Shown here: positions 1 through 5,182 of the stretch, piece by piece
Layout: each line of letters starts with the position of its first letter
How positions within the stretch are numbered: the first letter of the stretch is position 1
Source of the DNA: Planctomycetota bacterium
GTDB taxonomy: Bacteria; Planctomycetota; Planctomycetia; Isosphaerales; Isosphaeraceae
DNA: 6,140 nt
Direction: 5' to 3'
NCBI GenBank assembly: GCA_021778575.1
Contig: JAJYCH010000306.1
Location: forward strand, 1-6,140
Notes under the pieces: model-generated
What the model was told of the DNA's origin: nothing
The model's database searches: none
What the model saw: only the letters and a program-made list of their open reading frames with translations
Translations under genes and position numbers: made by a program

Positions 1-3
1 CTC

Positions 4-1110
4 GTGCTCTCTCCGAAATCGTTGCTCTTGCTCGTTCTTGGCGTGCTGCTTGATCGCGGGCCGGTCGCCGCGGGAAACATCGAGACTTATGCCGGCGCGG
101 GAGTCGTCGGGTCCTCAGGGGATGGTGGACCGGCGCGGATCGCCGCTCTCAATCAACCCTTTCATTGCGAGTTTGATCCTCAAGGGAACCTCCTGATCGC
201 CGATGCCCCGGCGGGCAAGATTCGTCGGGTCGATCGAACAACCGGAGTGATCTCGACCATCGTCGGCAACGGGTCGAGCGGCGCGGGGCTCGATGGTTCG
301 CTCGCTCTCGATGCGGTCATCGGGACGCCCTATGCAATCGCGGCCGACGCGAATGGTGACCTTTATATCGTCGATCAGAAGACTCCGGTCATCCGCAAAC
401 TCGATGGTCAGACCCATCGGGTCTCGATCGTCGCGGGGACCGGTCAGATCGGTTCGAGCGGTGATGGCGGCCCGGCGACCAAGGCCCAGCTCCGCGAGCC
501 GAACGACTGCGTGCTCGACGGCAAGGGGGGGCTCCTCATCGCCGATGTCGCCGACTGGCGGATTCGCCGCCTCGACCTGAAATCGGGCCTGATCTCGACG
601 TTCGCCGGCAACGGAAGACCGAGCAAGACCCCCTCCCGATCGCAGGTCGGCGACGGCGGTCCGGCCAGCGCGGCCTGGATCATCGGCGCCCGGGCCGTCT
701 GCGTCGATGGTCGCGGCAACACCTACATCTGCGAGCGCGAGGGGAACACGATCCGCAAGGTTGATGAGAACGGGATCATCACGACCATCGCCGGAACCGG
801 AACCCAGGGCAACGCCGGTGAAGGAACCGCCGCGAAGCTCGCCACGTTTCGCGGACCCAAAGGAATCCGGGCCGATGCCGAGGGGAACCTTTTTGTCGTC
901 GATACCGAGAACCATGCGATCCGCAAGATCGACGTGAAGTCGGGCCTGATCACCACCGTTGCCGGCGGTCGGAAGGGTTCCGGCGGCGATGGTCAGGACG
1001 CCCGGAGTGCGGGTCTTGCCCGACCTCATGGCTGTCTCGTCGACTCCGGCGGGAACCTTTACATCGCCGATAGCGAGAGCCACAAGGTCCGACGCGTGGC
1101 TGCTCGTTGA
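4..1110 (+). CDS. Secreted six-repeat NHL beta-propeller protein
   Basis: Predicted exported beta-propeller, probably a binding or scaffold protein; no catalytic motif is visible. About 24 N-terminal residues form a signal peptide: Lys5, a Leu-rich core at 7-16, then a short region ending VAAG. Six NHL units follow at about residues 51-77, 108-134, 165-191, 228-254, 284-310 and 340-365. Each has the pattern D-x-x-G-(N/D/G)-L-x-(I/V)-(A/V)-(D/E) ending in (I/V)-R-(R/K)-(V/L/I)-D. Before each unit sits a Gly-rich loop, clearest as SSGDGGPA at 37-44 and 151-158. Six units match a complete six-bladed propeller. The GTG at position 4 is only the first start codon in view: the frame is open to the left edge and no ribosome site can be seen, so a few N-terminal residues may be missing. 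The stop is TGA. The hydrolase gene begins 86 bp downstream on the same strand, so co-transcription is plausible. Substrate or partner is unknown. Confidence 0.88.
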   Translation: MLSPKSLLLLVLGVLLDRGPVAAGNIETYAGAGVVGSSGDGGPARIAALNQPFHCEFDPQGNLLIADAPAGKIRRVDRTTGVISTIVGNGSSGAGLDGSLALDAVIGTPYAIAADANGDLYIVDQKTPVIRKLDGQTHRVSIVAGTGQIGSSGDGGPATKAQLREPNDCVLDGKGGLLIADVADWRIRRLDLKSGLISTFAGNGRPSKTPSRSQVGDGGPASAAWIIGARAVCVDGRGNTYICEREGNTIRKVDENGIITTIAGTGTQGNAGEGTAAKLATFRGPKGIRADAEGNLFVVDTENHAIRKIDVKSGLITTVAGGRKGSGGDGQDARSAGLARPHGCLVDSGGNLYIADSESHKVRRVAAR

Positions 1111-1196
1111 GCTGGGGCGGGGCTTTCCTCTTCTCGGGTTGGCCGGGATACCGGATAATGGCGAGGAATCGTCCGAAACCCAGGAGACGGCCGCCG

Positions 1197-2168
1197 ATGG
1201 ATTCGCTGACCGCTTCGTCACCCGATCGCCGCCGGTTTTTGTCGCGACGCCGCTGGATTCGCTGGTCGATCTTGCTGGCGGTTCTGGTTCCGGCCTGGCT
1301 CCTGGTGTCGTTCGTCGTGGCCCGTCAGTTGACCCGACGGCCTCAGCCGATCTTTGCCCAGCCGGCTCCCTCGGTGAGCTGGGCGAAATTCCGGTCGGTT
1401 CAGCTCGATACGACCGACGGCCAGAAGATCGGCGGTTGGTATGCCGAAGGACGGCCGGATGCTCCCTCGGTGGTCTTGATTCACGGCAATCGCGGCCATC
1501 GCGGGCATATGCTGTCGCGGGCGGAACTGCTGGTCTCGGAGGGCTGCGCGGTCTTGCCGATCTCGCTCCGGGCTCATGGCGACTCGTCGGGCGAGATCAA
1601 CGATATTGGCTACTCGGCCCGGTATGATGTGATTGCCGCCGTCGAGTTCCTCGAACGGGAACGACCCGGCCGCCCGATCCTCATCCATGGCGCCTCGCTG
1701 GGTGCGGCGGCGGCGACGTTCGCCGCCGATGAGTTAGGGGACCGCGTGAGCGGTTATCTCCTCGAAGCACCCTATCTCGACCTGAAGGTCGCGGTCCGGA
1801 ACCGGACCCGGAACTCGCTGCCGATCGGCCTGGAGTGGGTCGCCTACCAGGGACTCCTGACGGTCGCCCCTTATCTGTTGCCGGAGATCGACAAGATCTC
1901 TCCTCGGTCGGCCATCGTGGGCATTCCCGACTCGGTTCCGGTCCTGCTCATCATCGGCCGGAACGATCATCTGACGACGCCGGAACAGGCCCAGGTCCTG
2001 TTCGACCAGGTTCGCTCGCACGCGAAGCTTATCGTCTTCGAGAAGGCCGGGCCCCTGCATTATCAGGAAACCGACCCGAAGCTTTACCGGTCGGAAGTCC
2101 AGGGCTTCGTCAATCGGCGCTCGAAGAACCTCACGGCCGCGTCGGCGTTCTCGAAGACGTCCCAGTAG
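1197..2168 (+). CDS. Membrane-anchored alpha/beta hydrolase (323 aa)
   Basis: Serine hydrolase of the alpha/beta fold, likely an esterase or peptidase-like enzyme held outside the cytoplasmic membrane; the substrate is unknown. The Arg-rich N terminus (RRRFL at residues 11-15) precedes a hydrophobic segment at about 23-42. The catalytic domain starts near 70. VVLIHGNRG at 92-100 gives the oxyanion HG motif, GASLG at 165-169 the nucleophile elbow (Ser167), GRND at 254-257 the acid (Asp257), and LH at 287-288 the His288. The triad is complete and correctly ordered. I chose ATG 1197 because AGGAG at 1182-1186 sits 10 bases upstream. The frame is open further up, with an ATG at 1158 and a TTG at 1107 that overlaps the previous stop, but neither has a good ribosome site. 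The last 28 codons, stop included, overlap the STAS gene on the opposite strand. The last 15 or so residues (SKNLTAAS...) look like a tail beyond the fold. Confidence 0.9.
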   Translation: MDSLTASSPDRRRFLSRRRWIRWSILLAVLVPAWLLVSFVVARQLTRRPQPIFAQPAPSVSWAKFRSVQLDTTDGQKIGGWYAEGRPDAPSVVLIHGNRGHRGHMLSRAELLVSEGCAVLPISLRAHGDSSGEINDIGYSARYDVIAAVEFLERERPGRPILIHGASLGAAAATFAADELGDRVSGYLLEAPYLDLKVAVRNRTRNSLPIGLEWVAYQGLLTVAPYLLPEIDKISPRSAIVGIPDSVPVLLIIGRNDHLTTPEQAQVLFDQVRSHAKLIVFEKAGPLHYQETDPKLYRSEVQGFVNRRSKNLTAASAFSKTSQ

Positions 2169-2455
2169 GCGTCCATCCGCATCTCATCGAGAAACGCCTC
2201 GACCGGTGGGGCGAGATTCGCGAGGACCAGTTCGCCGCCGGCGTGACGGACCTTCCGCGTCAGCGTCGTCAGGAGCCCGAGAACGGTCGGTCCCGTCTCG
2301 CGGAGCCCACCCAGTTCGAGGACGAAGCAACGATAACCCTGGTCGAGTAACTCGCCCACGGCGCGACTGGAATCGAAGTGGCGCGGGTCGTTCATCAATC
2401 GGGCAATCCCGCTCAGAACCGCGACCTCGCCGGCAAGTCGTGCATGGATCGGCAT
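2084..2455 (-). CDS. Single-domain STAS protein (anti-sigma factor antagonist-like)
   Basis: Small 123-residue protein that is almost entirely one STAS domain, the fold of SpoIIAA/RsbV anti-sigma antagonists and of MlaB-type proteins. Residues 42-50 (RCFVLELGG) fit the core strand, 58-69 (VLGLLTTLTRKV) the following helix, 73-80 (GGELVLAN) the next strand, and 84-111 the C-terminal helices (VEAFLDEM, then DAAVRFF). The usual Asp-Ser-Ser/Thr-Gly phosphoacceptor stretch is replaced by GPTV at 55-58, so Thr57 is the only hydroxyl residue there. ATG 2455 is chosen because GAAGGAAAG lies just upstream on the minus strand (AGGA 8 bases from the ATG). An in-frame ATG 49 codons earlier would add sequence with no STAS similarity. 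The stop is TAA at 2086-2084, inside the hydrolase gene. It likely acts in the cytoplasm as a protein-interaction switch. No cognate kinase or phosphatase is adjacent. Confidence 0.87.
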   Translation of the reverse strand: MPIHARLAGEVAVLSGIARLMNDPRHFDSSRAVGELLDQGYRCFVLELGGLRETGPTVLGLLTTLTRKVRHAGGELVLANLAPPVEAFLDEMRMDAYWDVFENADAAVRFFERRLTKPWTSDR

Positions 2456-2698
2456 GGTGATCTTTCCTTCGCTGGGTCGTGACGCTTTCGATCGGCCCCG
2501 GATCAGTCCCAAAGGATTGTCCGTGTGGGTGAGGCAACATCGCGCTTTTATCCGACTTGACACGATCGCAATATTGACAGGTGGACAGTTGATTCGAGAC
2601 ATCGTGATTGCATGTGCAAGGTGATGATTGATAAGTTAAAAACACATTCCGATGTCGGAATTTTCGATGTGGAAGAATCAAGAAACACCGGAGTTTCC
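2456..2698. promoter_or_regulatory. Divergent intergenic region between STAS and PEP-CTERM genes
   Basis: Non-coding stretch, visibly richer in A and T than its flanks, that must carry the promoters of both the leftward STAS gene and the rightward PEP-CTERM gene. It contains two exact TTGACA hexamers 17 bp apart (2557-2562 and 2574-2579), neither with a convincing -10 box at normal spacing on the plus strand. A weak alternative rightward promoter is TTGCAT (2608-2613), 16 bases, then GATAAG (2630-2635). Two short dyads with the same central TG lie at 2608-2619 and 2646-2661. Open frames crossing it show no family resemblance and are treated as chance. Which elements are used cannot be decided from sequence alone. 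Confidence 0.45.
2646..2661. repeat. Perfect 7-bp inverted repeat upstream of PEP-CTERM gene
   Basis: ATTCCGA and TCGGAAT are exact reverse complements separated by TG, 37 bp before the ATG at 2699. The shape fits an operator half-site pair bound by a dimeric regulator. With only two bases between the arms a full RNA hairpin would need the inner pair opened, so a DNA-level role is likelier. It is followed by a partial echo: CGATGTCGGAA at 2650-2660 resembles CGATGTGGAA at 2665-2674. Function is inferred only. Confidence 0.4.
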
Positions 2699-3430
2699 AT
2701 GTCACGACGCAAGTGTGTGCTTAGCCGGATGGTTTTGGCAGTTCTCCTGGCTACCGGCACGGCTCGGGCTGATTTTATCACCAATGGCAGCTTCGAGGCC
2801 AATGTCCTGGCCGCAGGTACAAAGGAGGACTTCAACAGCGGCGGCAAATCGGTTGTCACAGGCGGGAGTGGCGGCGCGAAACTGACATTCCTGGATTCGC
2901 CTGGCTCGGCGGACAATGGTTCTTACTTGAGTGTCTACGGATCATTTCCCCATGTCAGTCCCGACGGTGGTAATTTCGTCGAGGCCGATGCCGCCCCGAC
3001 CTACCGGGGGGTCATCTACCAGAGCGTGACCGGCCTGACGATCGGACAGGTCTATTCGGTCTCCTTCTATCAGGCGGCTGGCCAGCAGAGTGGCTTCACC
3101 GGTCCGACCACCGAGCAGTGGCTCGTTGGCCTTGGCACGACGCTCGCACTGAGTGAATCCAGCACCCAGGCTTCCACGTTGATCAAACTGCCTTCCGGTG
3201 GTGTGGCGCCCTGGCAAGCCCAGAGCCTGGATTTTACCGCGAGCGCCGTGACTGAAGTCCTGAGCTTCCTGGCGAACGGAACGCCAGACGGTGAACCGCC
3301 GATCGCCTTCCTCGATGGAGTCTCGATGAACGCCGTCCCCGAGCCTTCGACGATGTTACTGACGGGGATCGGCCTGATCTCCATGATCGCGATCCGTGCT
3401 CGGAAGCTTCGCAAAGCCGCGGCGGTCTGA
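2699..3430 (+). CDS. PEP-CTERM sorting-domain exported protein (243 aa)
   Basis: Exported protein expected to be recognised by an exosortase and displayed at or released from the cell surface. The N-terminal signal peptide has basic residues (RRK at 3-5), a hydrophobic core at about 11-20 and a cleavage-like ARA at 22-24, so the mature protein would begin DFITNGSFE. That NGSFE opening, with later strands such as VIYQSVTGLTIGQVYSVSFYQ (105-125), resembles jelly-roll PEP-CTERM proteins of the DUF642-like type, which may bind carbohydrate. The C terminus is the classic tripartite sorting signal: VPEPS at 213-217, a hydrophobic helix at about 218-232, and a basic end (RARKLRK, 233-239). ATG 2699 is chosen because GGAG at 2690-2693 precedes it and it starts exactly at the signal peptide. 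An in-frame upstream ATG at 2612 would bury the signal peptide behind 29 polar residues. No exosortase gene is in view. A strong hairpin follows the stop. Confidence 0.92.
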   Translation: MSRRKCVLSRMVLAVLLATGTARADFITNGSFEANVLAAGTKEDFNSGGKSVVTGGSGGAKLTFLDSPGSADNGSYLSVYGSFPHVSPDGGNFVEADAAPTYRGVIYQSVTGLTIGQVYSVSFYQAAGQQSGFTGPTTEQWLVGLGTTLALSESSTQASTLIKLPSGGVAPWQAQSLDFTASAVTEVLSFLANGTPDGEPPIAFLDGVSMNAVPEPSTMLLTGIGLISMIAIRARKLRKAAAV

Positions 3431-3457
3431 TCGGGCGAATCGAACAATCCCTTCGAG

Positions 3458-3488
3458 AACAGGCCGGGAAGCGGTTCCCGGCCTGTTT
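3458..3488 (+). terminator. Hairpin terminator after PEP-CTERM gene
   Basis: Perfect 13-bp stem, AACAGGCCGGGAA with TTCCCGGCCTGTT, around a four-base GCGG loop, beginning 27 bases after the stop codon. The downstream T run is short (TTT, then CACC), so it is a strong hairpin with a weak U tract; termination may be helped by other factors. The left arm starts with AA, giving only a minimal tract in the reverse direction. Confidence 0.8.
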
Positions 3489-3525
3489 CACCAATTCTTT
3501 GCGACATTTCGGTAGACTTCAGCCC

Positions 3526-3563
3526 AGGTTCCGTTGCGAGCGGTTTTCTCCCGCCGCGAACCT
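3526..3563. repeat. Bulged inverted repeat upstream of DUF3754 gene
   Basis: Outer arms AGGTTC (3526-3531) and GAACCT (3558-3563) are exact complements. Inside, GCG (3536-3538) and GCGG (3540-3543) pair with CGC (3555-3557) and CCGC (3551-3554), leaving a four-base bulge, one bulged A and a TTTTCTC loop. It ends five bases before a TATACT -10-like box, so it covers the expected -35 region of the next gene. It could be an operator or the end signal of upstream transcription. Only the pairing is seen; the role is inferred. Confidence 0.35.
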
Positions 3564-3574
3564 TCGCGTATACT
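3546..3574 (+). promoter_or_regulatory. Candidate promoter of DUF3754 gene
   Basis: TATACT at 3569-3574 differs from the TATAAT consensus at one base and lies 46 bp before the ATG at 3621. The hexamer 17 bases upstream (TTCTCC, 3546-3551) is a poor -35 match. Transcription would start near 3581, leaving a roughly 40-base leader that includes the ribosome site. A separate promoter is expected here because a terminator hairpin precedes it. Confidence 0.4.
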
Positions 3575-3620
3575 GGAAGGAGCTTGAGAGTCGGAGTTTG
3601 ACTGGTCTCGGGAGTGATTC

Positions 3621-4910
3621 ATGGCCACCGACGCCGTCCAGCCCTCGGTCAATCCCGAGGACGATCTCGAAATCGGCGACGAGATGCCGCCTCTCAGCGA
3701 GACGCTGGCGCTGCCCAATATCGATAGCCGCGAGCGAGCCTTGCCGATCCGGCCCGGCGACCTCAACCGGCTCCTGCTCGCTCAGCCCGACATGACCGAC
3801 GACGAACGCGACAAGTTCGCCAAGCTCGGTCCGCTCCTCGGCTCGATCTTTCATAGCGAGTTCTTTGTCAGGCTCCGCGAGCTGAAAGAACTTTACTCGC
3901 CGCTCGACCCGGATTCGGACTACATCAAGCTGGCGAAGCACTCACGGGTCCGGACCGAGAACTCCGACGAGGAATTTCTCAAGCCGATGGCAGCGACCCT
4001 GGAACGGGCCAACTACCGGAAGCTGGGGATCGGGATCATCGAGCAAGCGGTCATGGCTCCGAACGAGACCGGGCTGACCTACATCCCCGACTTCACCCAG
4101 TTCGAGCACCTGCAAATCTACGCCCGAGGCTACACCCAGATTTCGCGGATCATCCGGAGCCCCCGGACCCGGTTTCGCAAGCGGACGATGCTTCTCGACG
4201 CCTATCAGCGGTTGGTGATCGTACTCAAGTTCCGCGAGGGTCTGGATCTCGGCCCGTTCATCCGGTCCGACGTGGTTTATATCCGGATGTTCAAGGACGT
4301 CCCCCACGTCGACATGGAAATGCACCTGCCGGAACAAGGGACGAAGGTCAAGATGCGCTGGATCGACAAGGCGCAGATCGCCTCGCCGGTCGTCATGGGC
4401 TTGCCGACGCTGGCGATGAAGATCTTCTCGTTCAGCTTCATGGCCGCGTTCGCCAATCCGATGATCCTGGCTCCGCTGATGGCGGTGCCGGTGACGGCCG
4501 GGATGAACTCGTTCTTCGGGTTCCACCGGGCCAAGCACAAGCATCTGGCCTCGATGATCCGCAACCTCTATTACCTGACCCTGGCCAATAACGGCAGCGT
4601 CCTGACCCGGCTGATCGACTCGGCCGAGGAAGAGGAATACAAGGAGACGATGCTGGCCTATTACTTCCTCTGGCGCCGGCTCAAGCAGGCCGAGGACTGG
4701 ACGATGGAGCAGCTCGACGCCAGCATCGAGAACTTCCTCAAGTCGGTCTCCAACGTCGAGCTCAACTTCGAGATCGCCGACGCCCTGGGGAAACTGTACC
4801 GCCTGGGGCTGGCCCGCCGCGACGAGCAGGGTCGGCTCCACGCCGTGCCGATCGAGGAAGCGCTGGTCGTCCTCGACCGGATCTGGGACAACACATTTTT
4901 GTATGCTTGA
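3621..4910 (+). CDS. DUF3754 (TMEM143-like) membrane protein (429 aa)
   Basis: Member of the DUF3754 family, whose eukaryotic relative TMEM143 is mitochondrial; the biochemical role is unknown. Family blocks I recognise: RERALPIRPGDLNRLL (37-52); IFHSEFFVRLRELKELYSPLDPD (76-98); YIRMFKDVPHVDMEMHLPEQ (220-239) with KVKMRWIDKAQI (242-253); a hydrophobic stretch at 254-299 that could make two membrane helices; and a C-terminal part (311-429) with RNLYYLTLANNGSVLTRLID, EEEEYKETMLAYYFL and a closing LDRIWDNTFLYA. The C-terminal region looks helical and winged-helix-like. The first 35 residues are acidic and probably disordered. ATG 3621 has GGGAG at 3610-3614, six bases upstream, and is clearly the start. 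It stands alone between a terminator and a 272-bp gap before the ResB gene, so it need not share that gene's operon. A membrane location is inferred from hydrophobicity. Confidence 0.88.
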   Translation: MATDAVQPSVNPEDDLEIGDEMPPLSETLALPNIDSRERALPIRPGDLNRLLLAQPDMTDDERDKFAKLGPLLGSIFHSEFFVRLRELKELYSPLDPDSDYIKLAKHSRVRTENSDEEFLKPMAATLERANYRKLGIGIIEQAVMAPNETGLTYIPDFTQFEHLQIYARGYTQISRIIRSPRTRFRKRTMLLDAYQRLVIVLKFREGLDLGPFIRSDVVYIRMFKDVPHVDMEMHLPEQGTKVKMRWIDKAQIASPVVMGLPTLAMKIFSFSFMAAFANPMILAPLMAVPVTAGMNSFFGFHRAKHKHLASMIRNLYYLTLANNGSVLTRLIDSAEEEEYKETMLAYYFLWRRLKQAEDWTMEQLDASIENFLKSVSNVELNFEIADALGKLYRLGLARRDEQGRLHAVPIEEALVVLDRIWDNTFLYA

Positions 4911-5182
4911 GACCAAAAAATCCGACAATCGTCTTGACGACCGGGAAAAATTTAACAAAAATCAAATTCGTTCCGGATCGATTCGGTTTTCCGTTTCTCA
5001 GGGAAGGTCACGCGATCGGGGTCGGTCGCGACGGAACAGCCGGGGACGAGGCCGGGATCGACTGGCCCCTGTCGGCGGATTTGAATAGAATAAGGATCGA
5101 CTGCGTGATGACGCGCTGGGTCGACCGATCCGCCCGACGGCCCTCTCCCTCGATGCCAGCCCCCTCGACAGGTGCTCGAACC
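4911..5182 (+). promoter_or_regulatory. Intergenic leader region upstream of ResB-like gene
   Basis: The first part (about 4911-4965) is A-rich and the rest GC-rich. No convincing terminator for the DUF3754 gene is seen; the only nearby dyad is a weak TCGT/ACGA at 4929-4940. Two candidate promoters are visible. One is TTGACG (4934-4939), 17 bases, then AAAAAT (4957-4962). The other has a good -10 box, TAGAAT at 5086-5091, with a poor -35 (TGGCCC, 5063-5068). AAGGA at 5092-5096 could serve a start at GTG 5105 or ATG 5108, both in frame with the ResB-like gene. A short self-complementary GTCGCGAC lies within 5020-5032. Use of any of these is unproven. Confidence 0.35.

Noticed and set aside
1107..1196. 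Upstream hydrolase starts at TTG 1107 (overlapping the NHL stop) or ATG 1158
   Set aside because: Neither has a clear ribosome site, and the added residues are not part of the anchor or fold. AGGAG clearly favours ATG 1197, though coupling through TTG 1107 cannot be fully excluded.
115..1221. Long minus-strand open frame opposite the NHL gene (about 368 codons)
   Set aside because: Rich in Arg, Gly, Asp and Ala with no recognisable domain; it mirrors the GC-biased codons of a clearly real NHL protein on the other strand.
959..1627. Plus-strand open frame spanning the NHL/hydrolase junction
   Set aside because: It crosses two well-supported genes in another frame and has no domain or ribosome site.
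2456..2602. Longer STAS protein starting 49 codons upstream
   Set aside because: The extra residues show no domain, whereas ATG 2455 has a good ribosome site and begins right at the STAS fold.
2184..2705. Minus-strand open frame crossing the STAS start and the intergenic region
   Set aside because: Overlaps the STAS gene in a different frame; the translation is low in hydrophobic pattern and has no recognisable family.
2821..2828. Perfect AAAGGAGG ribosome-site-like sequence inside the PEP-CTERM gene
   Set aside because: No start codon follows at usable spacing (next bases ACTTCAACAGC), so it is probably just Lys-Glu-Asp coding; at most a translational pause.
3942..4958. Long minus-strand open frame opposite the DUF3754 gene (about 338 codons)
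   Set aside because: Low-complexity His/Arg/Val/Asp-rich translation with no family signature, while the plus strand carries a full-length family member.
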